64,000 nucleotides of DNA from Lederbergia galactosidilytica (GCF_017873565.1 NZ_JAGGKH010000005.1:62001-126000), one strand, 5' to 3'. Positions 1 to 8,682 are shown, counted from the first letter of the stretch. Numbers and translations: made by a program. The notes: generated by a model from the letters alone, not told the origin.

Positions 1-1
1 A

Positions 2-37
2 TCCAAATCCACATCCGTTCCCGTAATGGTAGAATAG
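2..37 (+). CDS. 3' tail of an upstream gene (partial)
   Basis: An open frame entering from the left edge ends SKSTSVPVMVE followed by TAG. The stop lies 10 bases before the next start and overlaps its AGGAGG ribosome binding site, the spacing expected inside an operon. SagB-type dehydrogenases are normally encoded next to a YcaO cyclodehydratase gene, so this could be the end of one. Eleven residues are too few to prove it. Confidence 0.4.
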   Translation, partial: SKSTSVPVMVE

Positions 38-47
38 GAGGCTTAGT

Positions 48-1631
48 ATGGATCTAGAAACCTTTCTACATGATCTGCATTTTAACACAGAAAAAGTTAC
101 TCCGCCAGATTGGCAAGTGGATTGGGAAGATGCACCACTACCCTATAAATTGTATCGCGGTTTACCGGTGGTTCCACTTTCCGGGGATGTGCCTTTACTA
201 TTTGAGAAAAGGGAAACACATCTAAAGCCGAGCTTGGCGGAGCTTGGTCATTTCTTATGGTATGTTTATGGACTTACCCAATATTGCCAGTCCCCGTTAA
301 ATAATGGAATGAATGAAAAAGATGTGAGCTTTGTCCAATCGATGCGCAGATTTGTTCCTTCAGGAGGGGCTCTTTATCCTAATGAAATATATGTGTATGT
401 AAATTTTGAAGATGTTCCACAGGGCATCTACCATTATGATGTGGCGCATCACCGCCTTGTATTGGTACGTGAAGGAGATTACGATTTCTACTTAGCCAGA
501 AGTATTAAAAATGGCAATGATACTTCTGGTCGTTTTTGCACCATTTTTATTTCGACAGTTTTTTGGAAGAACTTTTATAAATATAATAATTTTTCATATC
601 GGCTCCAAGGGCTAGATGCCGGTGTACTAATTGGGCAATCTATAGAAGTGGCTAATCGGATGGGATTTTCTTCACGAGTTTGCTACCAATTTCTTGACCG
701 AGCGCTCAATCATCTGCTTGGATTGTCTGAACAGGATGAAAGTGTTTATGCAGTTATTTCATTATCTACTGATGAATCTATCAATTATATCGACAAAGAC
801 ATAAACAAAAAAGAAGTTGCTTCAGCCACTGAATTATGTGGGGAATTGCCATTACTGGAACATACTCTCTATAACCGTTCAAAAAGAGTCATTCCTTTCC
901 CAACGTTGAATAAAGTTAATGAAGCATCAATGTATGAAACAACGAAGTCATTTGTGAAGCTAAAAAGTAATCATAATGCAAGACATTCTTTAGGTACAGA
1001 AATGATCTTACTGCCATTTATGGAGGATTTTTCGTACGATCTCGCATCTGTTTGTAGGAAGCGGCATTCACCTGATCTCGATTTCATGATTGGAAAAGTG
1101 AATCAAACACAACTATCAACTTTGTTAAAGGAAACACTTACCTTCTCATATCAGAATGACCTTGACGAAACATATGGGAATATCGAGAGTCGTATGTCCT
1201 TATATGGTAGCTTTTATAACGTAGAAAGGATACCAAATGGTACTTACTCGTATAACAGTAATACACATACTCTTCGAACTATAAACATGGGGGATTACCG
1301 GGAGTTATTACAAAACGGATTAACAATGCCTACTGTGAATCTATATCAAGTTCCACTTTGTTTACATGTTGTTGGGGAAAGGGACTATTTTAAAGAACAA
1401 TTGGGATATAGGGGTTATCGCATACAACAGATGGAGGCGGGTATTCTCGTGCAACGACTGCTTTTAGTTTCGGTCGCATTAGGGATGGGTGGGCATCCAC
1501 TGCTCGGATTTGACGCGAATAACTGTGATCAGGTTTATAGGATTGATTCAAAAGGAAAGACCTGTTTGATTCAAATTCCGATTGGTCCATATCGTCCACG
1601 CTCCTGGCTAAAAGGGAGTTTGCAAAGTTAA
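48..1631 (+). CDS. SagB-type FMN-dependent peptide dehydrogenase (TOMM biosynthesis)
   Basis: This 527-residue protein has two nitroreductase-like halves. In the first (about residues 95-260) the segment RRFVPSGGALYPNEIYVYV is the SagB-family signature. In the second (about 300-520) related elements recur, such as SLYGSFYNVERIPNGTYSY and QMEAGILVQRLLL. Two-domain proteins of about 520 residues are typical of Bacillus heterocycloanthracin-like clusters. There the FMN enzyme oxidises azolines, made by the YcaO/cyclodehydratase partner from Cys/Ser/Thr of a precursor peptide, to aromatic azoles. AGGAGG ends 5 bases before the ATG, and an upstream frame ends just before it, so it is probably the last gene of an operon lying mostly left of the window. 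The precursor peptide is not visible. Family assignment is fairly sure; the product is inferred. Confidence 0.8.
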   Translation: MDLETFLHDLHFNTEKVTPPDWQVDWEDAPLPYKLYRGLPVVPLSGDVPLLFEKRETHLKPSLAELGHFLWYVYGLTQYCQSPLNNGMNEKDVSFVQSMRRFVPSGGALYPNEIYVYVNFEDVPQGIYHYDVAHHRLVLVREGDYDFYLARSIKNGNDTSGRFCTIFISTVFWKNFYKYNNFSYRLQGLDAGVLIGQSIEVANRMGFSSRVCYQFLDRALNHLLGLSEQDESVYAVISLSTDESINYIDKDINKKEVASATELCGELPLLEHTLYNRSKRVIPFPTLNKVNEASMYETTKSFVKLKSNHNARHSLGTEMILLPFMEDFSYDLASVCRKRHSPDLDFMIGKVNQTQLSTLLKETLTFSYQNDLDETYGNIESRMSLYGSFYNVERIPNGTYSYNSNTHTLRTINMGDYRELLQNGLTMPTVNLYQVPLCLHVVGERDYFKEQLGYRGYRIQQMEAGILVQRLLLVSVALGMGGHPLLGFDANNCDQVYRIDSKGKTCLIQIPIGPYRPRSWLKGSLQS

Positions 1632-1662
1632 GTAAGACCAGGATTATAGAACTTTTGTATCC

Positions 1663-1767
1663 TTGAAAGATGCATATGACGATGGGAAATTTGAAGGAGG
1701 CTATCATCTTTTTTCGTGCATACAACCCGGGGCATTTATTAAATCCTTCATCATAAAGATATTTTAA
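1663..1767 (+). other. Orphan 34-codon frame in the 1632-1890 intergenic gap
   Basis: The 259-base gap after the dehydrogenase holds one protein-like frame that can start at TTG (1663). It contains KDAYDDGKFEGGYHLFSC and ends in TAA. There is no good ribosome binding site, so it may be the tail of a lost gene. Nothing else is recognisable in the gap. Confidence 0.2.
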
Positions 1768-1890
1768 AAGTCACAAGAAGAGCCAGTAAACTCACTACAA
1801 TAGATAATAAATCTTCAATCTCCTCTTAATTATTCTCAACATTTATAAATACTCAGACTCCATTTAGTCAATACTACGAAATGGTGATGA

Positions 1891-2812
1891 ATGATGCCTT
1901 GTCAATCAAGTGATGAACTGAAAAAATTAGTAAAAGAAGCTAGAACTGTTACAAAGCATGGTCAAGTTGCTGATTATATACCAGCACTCGGAAAAGTAAA
2001 TGCTCATGATTTATCAATTGCGATTAATTATCCTGATGGCCGTTGTATATCTGCAGGCGATATTGAGCGGAAAATCTCATTACAGAGTATCTCTAAAGTC
2101 ATTAGTCTAGCACTACAGAAATAAAGAGTATGTATTCGAACGGGTGGGAATGGAACCGACGGGAGATCCATTTAATTCTGTCGCAAAGCTAGAATCAATG
2201 ACTCCATCTAAGCCGCTTAATCCAATGATTAATGCTGGGGCATTAGCGGTTACCCATATGATTAAAGGAAATTCGGTGGATGAACGGTTTCAAAGATTGT
2301 TAACATTTATTCGGGAATTAGCTGGTAATGATACGATTCAATATAATAAGGAAATTGCACGTTCGGAATTTGAAACTGCTCATCTAAATCGAGCCTTATG
2401 CTACTTTCTAAAGCAGCATCGTATCATCGATGAGGATGTTGAGCCGTTAATCGACCTATATACGAAACAATGTGCAATAGAAATGAATTGTCTTGACTTA
2501 TCTAGAATCGGAGTCGTTTTCGCCTTAGATGGGGGCGATCCGCAAACAGGAAAACAAATTATGCCAGCGAATATTGCCCGAATTTGCAAAACCTTTATGG
2601 TGACATGTGGAATGTATAATGCCTCTGGGGAATTCGCAATAAAAATTGGAATTCCCGCTAAAAGCGGAGTGTCAGGAGGAATCATGGGGGCTGTACCCGG
2701 TAAATTTGGAATCGGCATATTTGGACCAGCCTTGGATGACAAAGGAAATAGTATTGCTGGCATCAAACTCCTTGAACTTTTATCTAAGAACTATCAATTA
2801 AGTATGTTTTAA
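1891..2812 (+). pseudogene. glsA: Glutaminase, frameshifted
   Basis: The two parts together encode a serine-dependent glutaminase (L-glutamine to L-glutamate plus ammonia, cytoplasmic) of about 305 residues, the usual family length. The first part (1891-2124) carries the catalytic S66-x-x-K69 motif in LQSISKVISL. The second resumes at [19 protein letters not shown] and keeps [11 protein letters not shown] and the C-terminal [14 protein letters not shown] segment. The frame breaks at an AAA run (2119-2121). Removing one A joins [12 protein letters not shown], although a few residues also seem missing there compared with Bacillus GlsA. It stands alone, without the partner glutamine transporter seen in B. 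subtilis. It is either a recent pseudogene or carries a homopolymer sequencing error. Confidence 0.85.
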
Positions 2813-2975
2813 TGTGAGAAACCACCTTGATATTTTTTTATGCAAGGGTCTTTCCAATGATCGTTTCGCTTTTATCAACAAGGAGAATAAATATGTTAGG
2901 AATAGGCTGCCATCAGGGGCGCAACGAGTACTTATGAAATTGGTAAAAAAGAGTTTGCTGATCGTTTATCAACCT

Positions 2976-3016
2976 GAAAAAGGTAATTGGAATAAGGACT
3001 CCAACTACCTTTTTTT
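2976..3016 (+). terminator. Intrinsic terminator after glutaminase
   Basis: AAAAAGGTA-A-TTGG pairs with CCAA-C-TACCTTTTT, and the downstream arm runs into a seven-T tract. It lies 160 bases after the glutaminase stop. No convincing gene lies between. Confidence 0.75.
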
Positions 3017-3043
3017 GGTTTAAGCATAATTCAATAAGATTGC

Positions 3044-3598
3044 TTAGCGATTTTGTTTCAGGAAATTCTCAGTAGAAATTACCTTAGCATACATACTTTC
3101 AAGCGCGCTGACAAATGCATAATGGACTTGATCGGCTGGCACAACCTTACCTTCATAAGTCATGTCCCTTGTAGCACACGCATCTTCAATAAGTGTAGTT
3201 TCATAGCCTAGGTCCACTGCAGCTCTGACTGTCGCATCAATACACATATGTGTCATCATACCTACAACCATGACATTGGTTACACCTTTTTCCTTTAATT
3301 TTCTTTCTAAATCAGTCTTTAAAAAGCTATTAGGGAAATGTTTAACGATAATATTTTCGTGTTCTAATGGCAGAACAGTTTCGTGTATTTCAGCTCCCTT
3401 TGTATTTGGAAGAAAGAAGCCTAACTCAGGACTACCTGCGATATGTTGAACATGAAAAATATTATCCTTGTTATTTTGTCTAAACCAATCAATAACCTTA
3501 GCAGCATTAGCGGCAGCTTTATCTGGATTGACTAATTCCATTTTTCCATTTGAAAAATAGTCATTTTGAATATCAACTATAATTAAAGCTTGACTCAT
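3044..3598 (-). CDS. Isochorismatase-family cysteine hydrolase
   Basis: This 184-residue cytoplasmic hydrolase of the isochorismatase/nicotinamidase fold shows the full catalytic triad: D9 in IVDIQNDYF, K86 in IIVKHFPNSF and C119 in THMCIDATVRAA. The GMMTHMCID context with its cis-peptide loop is typical. The start at 3598 is chosen because GAGGTGAT lies a proper distance upstream, although the frame stays open from a GTG at 3607. Substrate cannot be read from sequence: family members hydrolyse nicotinamide, isochorismate, N-carbamoylsarcosine or streptothricin. It lies near Sir2-like and pncB genes, so a nicotinamide-like substrate is attractive but unproven. An Lrp-family regulator diverges from it. 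Confidence 0.85.
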   Translation of the reverse strand: MSQALIIVDIQNDYFSNGKMELVNPDKAAANAAKVIDWFRQNNKDNIFHVQHIAGSPELGFFLPNTKGAEIHETVLPLEHENIIVKHFPNSFLKTDLERKLKEKGVTNVMVVGMMTHMCIDATVRAAVDLGYETTLIEDACATRDMTYEGKVVPADQVHYAFVSALESMYAKVISTENFLKQNR

Positions 3599-3714
3599 TT
3601 TTATCACCTCATAGGATTTTTTGTTACAATATAATGATAAAAGATTCCTTAGTTTATTTGAATAATCTGGTGAAACACTTTTAAATGAAGTACTTTCACG
3701 GTGAAAGGGATGGA

Positions 3715-4158
3715 ATGATGGAGCTTGATAATATTGATTTTCAAATCCTACGGTTGTTAAACGAAAATTCTCGTATTCAATGGAAAGACTTAGGAGAACA
3801 AATTCATATGACGGGACAAGCGGTAGGAAACCGAATTAAAAAGCTTGAAGATAGTGGTGTCATTAAAGCATACTCTGTAATAGTGGACGAATTGAAACTA
3901 GGACTTTCTTATACAGCGTTTGTTATTATATATATGAAAACAGCAAATCATGATTTATTTATACGTTTTGTTCATGATCGAAATGAGGTAATGGAAGTTC
4001 ACCGAGTATCAGGAGAAGGTTGTTACCATTTAAAAATAAAAGTTAAATCACAGGACCAATTAAATCTTTTTTTAGATAGACTTCTCAAATTTGGAAATTA
4101 TAGTATACATTTATCCATCCAAGAGATTAAACAACAGAGTCCGTTGATTGCCACATAA
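3715..4158 (+). CDS. Lrp/AsnC-family transcriptional regulator
   Basis: It encodes 147 residues with an N-terminal winged helix-turn-helix (about 1-60, ELDNIDFQILRLLNENSRIQWKDLG) and a C-terminal RAM/AsnC ligand-binding domain (about 70-140). Length matches Bacillus LrpC-type proteins. Two adjacent ATGs (3715 and 3718) follow GAAAGGGATGG; an upstream ATG at 3685 has no ribosome binding site. It is divergent from the isochorismatase-family gene, with 116 bases between, so it probably controls that gene and itself in response to an amino acid. The effector is not predictable. Confidence 0.85.
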   Translation: MMELDNIDFQILRLLNENSRIQWKDLGEQIHMTGQAVGNRIKKLEDSGVIKAYSVIVDELKLGLSYTAFVIIYMKTANHDLFIRFVHDRNEVMEVHRVSGEGCYHLKIKVKSQDQLNLFLDRLLKFGNYSIHLSIQEIKQQSPLIAT

Positions 4159-4188
4159 AAAGAAGTGCTTACTTATTTTAACAAGACG

Positions 4189-4233
4189 AAAAAAGGGTAT
4201 AATGCCTCAAATACTGAGACATTATACCCTTTT
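4189..4233. terminator. Bidirectional terminator between lrp-like and hxlR-like genes
   Basis: AAAAGGGTATAATG-CCTC pairs with GAG-A-CATTATACCCTTTT around a short loop. A-rich and T-rich flanks let it work for both convergent genes. Confidence 0.85.
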
Positions 4234-4242
4234 GTTGTTCTT

Positions 4243-4581
4243 TTAATTTCCTTGATTGTGCTCTCCCCACTGGCACATTTCTTGGATTAAAGGCCAAAGT
4301 GTCTGCCCTTTTTCAGTAAGGCTATATTCGACTTTTGGAGGAATTTGTGGATATTCCTCACGATGAACTAAGCCATCATTTTGCATTTCCTTTAATGTCG
4401 AGCTGAGGGTTTTATAAGTTATCTTTCCAAGCAAACGTTGAAGCTCATTATACCTTACCACGCCATTTCTAGATAAATGGTAAATAATTAGCAGTTTCCA
4501 TTTGCCATTAATAATTGAAAGTGTGTAGTTGAAAAAAGGCTCTTGGCCGTCGGGAATATTTACTTTATGGGTTTTCATCAT
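4243..4581 (-). CDS. HxlR-family transcriptional regulator
   Basis: It encodes 112 residues with the HxlR winged-helix core: INGKWKLLIIYHL, ITYKTLSSTLKEM and YPQIPPKVEYSLTEKG. The ATG at 4579-4581 has AGGAGG 8 bases upstream. That ribosome binding site sits inside an ACTATC...GATAGT palindrome, so autoregulation is likely. It diverges from the Sir2-like genes at 4909, and a second copy of the same palindrome lies in front of them. HxlR proteins of this type often sense electrophiles or oxidants through an N-terminal Cys, but none is present in that position here, so the signal is unknown. Confidence 0.85.
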   Translation of the reverse strand: MMKTHKVNIPDGQEPFFNYTLSIINGKWKLLIIYHLSRNGVVRYNELQRLLGKITYKTLSSTLKEMQNDGLVHREEYPQIPPKVEYSLTEKGQTLWPLIQEMCQWGEHNQGN

Positions 4582-4584
4582 TAC

Positions 4585-4660
4585 ACTATCCTCCTAGATA
4601 GTATACATCAGAACAGTGCATACTTATTCACTAATTAATACCAACTATATAATACATTTA
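4585..4660 (+). promoter_or_regulatory. Operator/promoter module, copy A
   Basis: A stretch of about 75 bases begins with the palindrome ACTATC-N6-GATAGT, continues through AGTGCATACTT and ends at ACTATATAATACATT. It overlaps the hxlR-like ribosome binding site. It aligns base for base in the same orientation with 4767-4842, so one is a duplicate of the other. Confidence 0.6.
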
Positions 4661-4766
4661 TATTCCAGTAAAGTATGTTTCTAAACAATAAATAGATTAG
4701 ACATCCCAATTTAACATGTTTTTGGGAGAGGACTATAGATGCTATATTGATATGGATTGTAATAAC

Positions 4767-4842
4767 ACTATCCAAATGGATAGTATATATCTTAAAAGTG
4801 CATACTTGTTTGGTAGTATATACCACTATATAATGCATTAGA
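4767..4842 (+). promoter_or_regulatory. Operator/promoter module, copy B, upstream of the Sir2-like genes
   Basis: The perfect palindrome ACTATCC-N4-GGATAGT is followed by AGTGCATACTT. Then comes a sigma-A-like promoter: TTGTTT, a 17-base spacer and TATAAT. The spacer holds a second palindrome, GGTAGTATATACC. It lies 67 bases before the first Sir2-like start and is the natural binding site for the adjacent HxlR-type regulator. Confidence 0.65.
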
Positions 4843-4908
4843 AACTAGGTTAAGGCCAAGCCTAGCTGAATGTTATTTAATGAACGAATAATAGTGGGAG
4901 GATAAAAT

Positions 4909-5795
4909 ATGTTAACACAACAATATCAAGCCAATATAGATGCCATACTCAAAAAGATTGAAGAAGCTGACGCGATTGTAGTTGGCGGTGCCGCTGGTAT
5001 GTCTGCGGCTGCCGGATATAACTGGTATCGGGATGATGAAAACTTCCGAAAATATTTTAATGCATTTGCTAAAAAGTATGGGATTACCAATATCTTTGGT
5101 GGCTTTTACTATAAATTCCGCACTGAAGAAGAACGATGGGCCTATCTTGCAACGCTGATCAATTTTGTAGCGGAAGTTCCAGTCGGCCAGCCTTATAAGG
5201 ATTTACATGAAATTCTGCAAGACAAAAACTATTATATCCTTACGACAAATCAGGATACTCAATTTTTACAAGTATTTCCGGAAGAAAAAGTTAGTGCCAT
5301 TCAGGGTAACTGGACCTATCTACAGTGTAGTAGTCCTTGTCACGATGGTATTTATCCTTATGCGGAACAAGCTAAGGAATTATGTAACCACATATCGAAG
5401 GGACGGAGATTCCGTCCAGCATGGTTCCCACCTGTCCGGAATGTGGTGGCTCTATGGAACTGTGGGTACGTTCCTTTGTATTTCTAGAGGGAGAGAAATA
5501 TAGAGATGAACATAGGAAATATCGCGAATTTCTTCTCGAAAATGAAAATAAGAAGGTTCTCTTTCTTGAACTAGGCGTTGGTCTAATGACTCCGATGTTT
5601 ATTAAGGAACCTTTCTGGAATATGACTTATAGTTGGCCGGATGCATACTACATTACGATCAATCCAAATCCGGAGCACAATTTGCTACCAAAAGAACTAA
5701 AGGATAAGGGACTTGCTGCTAATGAAGATATAGCGCAAGTAATGCAAGATGTTCTAGCTAAAAAGAAGAGTGTTAAGAAGCAAGATGTGATTTAA
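4909..5795 (+). pseudogene. Sir2-like NAD-dependent protein, copy 1 (frameshifted)
   Basis: Together the two frames encode a Sir2-family protein of about 295 residues. The NAD-binding loop is GGAAGMSAAAG (26-36) and the TNxD-type motif is TTNQD (112-116). The position of the catalytic His of deacylases reads Q132 in AIQGNWTYLQC. Zinc ligands are C140, C144 and the PTCPECGG pair. Gln in place of His is known from the SirTM class, which ADP-ribosylates proteins rather than deacylating them. The frame breaks at GGG (5400-5402): one more G restores KG-TEIPSSMVPTCPECGG and the C-terminal part (to 5795) with LELGVGLMTPMFIKEPF. It is a recent pseudogene or carries a homopolymer error. It is the first gene behind operator copy B. 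Confidence 0.8.
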
Positions 5796-5899
5796 CAGGA
5801 TTAATAGCTCCCTCCCTATAACCGTACTTTAAATTTTAATAGGCAAAGTCATATTTAGTTTCGTATGACATCAGTATTTAATTAGGATGGAGGATCCAT

Positions 5900-6649
5900 A
5901 TGGAAGATAAGTTTCGTAAGATTATAGCAAAAATGCAAGAGGCTGACAGTATTGTAATAGGTGCTAGTAATGGCCTATCCATATCGGAGGGTATTCATAT
6001 ATTTGCAGACAATGCAGCCTTTCTAGAGAATTTTGGAGATTTCCGTGAAAAATATGGTTTTCGTAGCATCATTCAGGGTTGTTTTTATCCATTTCCTTCC
6101 GAGGCAGAAAAGTGGGCATTCTTTAGCCGAATGTACAACTACTTTTTATACAAACAGGAAGCTAGTTCGGTTATGAAGAATCTGTATGAGCTAGTGAAAG
6201 ATAAAAATTTCTTTGTCGTTACCTCTAATATAGATGATCATTTTAGACAAGCAGGATTTCCTAGTGATCGTCTCTTCGAAATAGAAGGGAATGGTCGCAA
6301 TCTACAGTGCACTATTGGCTGTCATGATCAAATTTATCCGGGTGATGAAATATTAAGCGAAATGGTTACAAAACAAGTGGATGGAAAAATCCCTGCTGAT
6401 CTTATTCCAACGTGTCCGGAATGTGGTGGGCCAATGTAAGTCCATCTTGAGGCCGATCGGAATTTTCTAAAGGGCGAGGCTTGGCAAAATAGTTTTCAAG
6501 CTTATCAAGATTTTATTGATAATGCTCATCGTAAAAAAATAGTCATACTCGAATTTGGAGTGGGTGCCAGAAACCAATTGATTAAAGCACCGCTTATGAA
6601 TCTAACCAATCAAGAAGAATATGCTACTTATATTCCTTGTATTCCATGA
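5900..6649 (+). pseudogene. Sir2-like NAD-dependent protein, copy 2 (stop codon and 3' deletion)
   Basis: A paralogue of the preceding gene. It has GASNGLSISEG (21-31), TSNIDDHF (108-115), E129 at the catalytic His position (FEIEGNGRNLQC), and zinc cysteines C137, C141, C172 and C175. A TAA (6437-6439) interrupts an otherwise open frame that continues VHLEADRNFLKGEAWQNSF and ILEFGVGARNQLIKAPLMN. At about 6630 the expected C-terminus stops and sequence of an unrelated HD-hydrolase gene begins. So two independent lesions, a nonsense codon and a deletion junction, have destroyed it. Good AGGATGGAGG precedes the ATG. With copy 1 it forms a tandem duplication of diverged sequence. Confidence 0.8.
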
Positions 6650-6998
6650 TTCCCGCCGCCTTGATGATGGGATTGATAAAGGACATGGAAGTCGGGGAGC
6701 AGAGTATTACAAAAATTATTGTCATGAGCACGATTTACCATATGATGAGCAAACCTATTACATCACTTATTACCATGATCAAGATGATTCACTTGGTTTG
6801 TCAGAGATTAAAAAGTCGCCTAATTTAAATGAACGAGCAATCCTGTTGTATCAGGTCTTTAAGGATGCTGATGCATTGGATCGATTCCGTCTAGGCCCTG
6901 ATGGTTTGGATGTAAGGTTTCTTCGGACAGAGGAAGCACGTCAACTTGTTGACTTTGCTAAAGATCTTTTATGTAAAAGTAGCGAAACTAATGCATAG
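6630..6998 (+). pseudogene. HD-domain phosphohydrolase, 5'-truncated remnant
   Basis: The frame reads FHDSRRLDDGIDKGHGSRG, later ITYYHDQDD and FKDADALDRFRLGPDGL. This is the HD dyad and the downstream metal-binding Asp of an HD-superfamily hydrolase. The N-terminal part with the first metal-binding His is missing because the gene is joined directly to the 3' end of the second Sir2-like copy, in another frame. No ribosome binding site or start is left. Members of this group act on nucleotides or phosphorylated small molecules. The position between Sir2-like genes and pncB suggests an original role in an NAD-related pathway, which is inference. Confidence 0.7.
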
Positions 6999-7016
6999 AA
7001 ATACTCGTGGTGGTAA

Positions 7017-7045
7017 GACCCTCCTTTCAAGATTTTTGGAGGGTC
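7017..7045 (+). other. Hairpin in the HD remnant-pncB gap
   Basis: GACCCTCC and GGAGGGTC form a perfect 8-bp stem with a 13-base loop, but no T tract follows. The remaining gap to 7221 shows no convincing gene or known riboswitch. Confidence 0.5.
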
Positions 7046-7221
7046 AACAGCCTTAAATTTAATTCAAGTGCCCCTAAAAGATTATTAGTACTCACTGGGA
7101 GGAGCGCAGACTCAGATCGCCATTCTGTATATCTTCGTCTGTATGACCTGGGTACTTCTCTACTGAATGAAGTTTGTGAGCAAGTCCGACCGTACTTTAT
7201 TAGTTTAGGAGGGAAATTATT

Positions 7222-8682
7222 ATGGAAAAGAATATAGATGATAGCTTAGCCCTTCACACGGACTTGTACCAAATCAATATGGCGGAAGCCTATTGGGAAG
7301 ATAATATTCATACCAAAAAAGCTGTATTCGAATTGTATTTTCGAAAGTTACCATTCGGAAATGGGTATGCAATTTTTGCAGGACTTGAACGAATTATTGA
7401 ATATCTACAAATGTTTCGCTTTTCCGAAAGTGATTTGAATTATTTAAAAGAATTAGGATTTCAAAATGACTATGTGGAATTTTTACGGACTGTTCGTTTT
7501 ACAGGAAATGTTCGCGCCATGAAAGAAGGGGAAGTTGTCTTTGGTAACGAACCACTTCTTCGTATCGAAGCACCTTTAATTGAAGCGCAACTCATCGAAA
7601 CAGCCTTGCTAAATATCGTAAATTATCAAACCCTTATTGCAACCAAAGCTTCTAGAATTAAACAAGTTGGTGAGCAACCCGTATCAGAGTTTGGAACAAG
7701 ACGTGCACATGAATTAGATGCTGCATTATGGGGTACAAGAGCGGCTTATATTGGTGGATTTTCTAGTACAAGTAATGTTCGAGCGGGAAAACGATTCGGT
7801 CTCCCTGTTTCAGGAACACATGCCCATTCATTTGTTCAAGCGTATCGAGATGAATACATTGCTTTCCATAAATACGCAAAACGTCACAAAGATTGTGTCT
7901 TCTTAGTGGATACTTATGATACTTTGAAATCAGGTGTTCCAACGGCAATCAAAGTCGCCAAAGAGCTTGGAAGCAACATAAACTTTCTCGGCATTCGTCT
8001 AGATAGTGGAGATTTAGCTTACCTTTCTAAAGAAGCAAGAAAATTATTAGATCAAGCAGGCTTTGTTGATGCGAAAATTTTCGCTTCAAATGATCTTGAT
8101 GAATATACGATTATGAGCCTTAATGCACAAGGAGCAAAAATTGATGTATGGGGAGTTGGGACGAAAGCCATTACGGCATTTGATCAACCGGCATTAGGTG
8201 CTGTGTACAAAATGGTTTCCATTGAAAATGACCTGGGAAAGATGATTGATACAATCAAAGTTTCATCAAGCCCTGAAAAGGTTACGACACCAGGATTAAA
8301 AAAGGTATACCGCATTATTAACAATCATACGAAAAAAACAGAAGGAGATTATATCACCTTAAACTTTGAACAGCCGGAAAAAGAAGCCAAATTACACATG
8401 TTTCATCCTGTGCATACGTATATTGGAAAATTTGCCACCAATTTTACAGCCAAAGACTTGCACGAGGATATTTTTGAACAGGGGAAACTTGTGTATGAAC
8501 GTCCACGGGTACAAGAGATTCAACCCTATGCCGACGACCAGCTAAACCTTTTATGGGAAGAGTACAAACGCTCCTTAAATCCTGAGGAATATCCTGTGGT
8601 CTTAAGCCAAGCTTGTTGGGATAACAAAATGAAAAACATCGAGGAAGTCAAAAAAGCCAACCGACAACCAACACCTTTATAA
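7222..8682 (+). CDS. pncB: Nicotinate phosphoribosyltransferase
   Basis: This intact 486-residue enzyme converts nicotinate and PRPP to nicotinate mononucleotide (Preiss-Handler NAD salvage), with ATP hydrolysis. Family segments are visible in order: LALHTDLYQINMAEAYW at the N-terminus, SEFGTRRAHELDAALWG (about 155-171), FSSTSNVRAGKRFGLPVSGT (about 180-199), LDSGDLAYLSKEARK (about 257-271) and GVGTKAITAFDQPALGAVYK (about 312-331). Length matches Gram-positive PncB. AGGAGG lies 9 bases before the ATG. It follows the Sir2-like/HD remnants in the same direction, so it would recycle the nicotinamide moiety released by Sir2-type enzymes, once deamidated to nicotinate. No nicotinamidase is certain here; the hydrolase at 3044 is a candidate. 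Confidence 0.93.
   Translation: MEKNIDDSLALHTDLYQINMAEAYWEDNIHTKKAVFELYFRKLPFGNGYAIFAGLERIIEYLQMFRFSESDLNYLKELGFQNDYVEFLRTVRFTGNVRAMKEGEVVFGNEPLLRIEAPLIEAQLIETALLNIVNYQTLIATKASRIKQVGEQPVSEFGTRRAHELDAALWGTRAAYIGGFSSTSNVRAGKRFGLPVSGTHAHSFVQAYRDEYIAFHKYAKRHKDCVFLVDTYDTLKSGVPTAIKVAKELGSNINFLGIRLDSGDLAYLSKEARKLLDQAGFVDAKIFASNDLDEYTIMSLNAQGAKIDVWGVGTKAITAFDQPALGAVYKMVSIENDLGKMIDTIKVSSSPEKVTTPGLKKVYRIINNHTKKTEGDYITLNFEQPEKEAKLHMFHPVHTYIGKFATNFTAKDLHEDIFEQGKLVYERPRVQEIQPYADDQLNLLWEEYKRSLNPEEYPVVLSQACWDNKMKNIEEVKKANRQPTPL

Noticed and set aside
2814-3023. 69-codon frame after the glutaminase
   Set aside because: It contains the glutaminase terminator in its 3' end and has no ribosome binding site.
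4635-4838. 67-codon minus-strand frame between hxlR-like and Sir2-like genes
   Set aside because: It runs through both operator modules, lacks a ribosome binding site and reads like random AT-rich sequence.
7007-7237. 76-codon frame upstream of pncB
   Set aside because: It overlaps a hairpin and the pncB ribosome site and start. Part (RSADSDRHSVYLRLYDLG) looks protein-like but no family fits.
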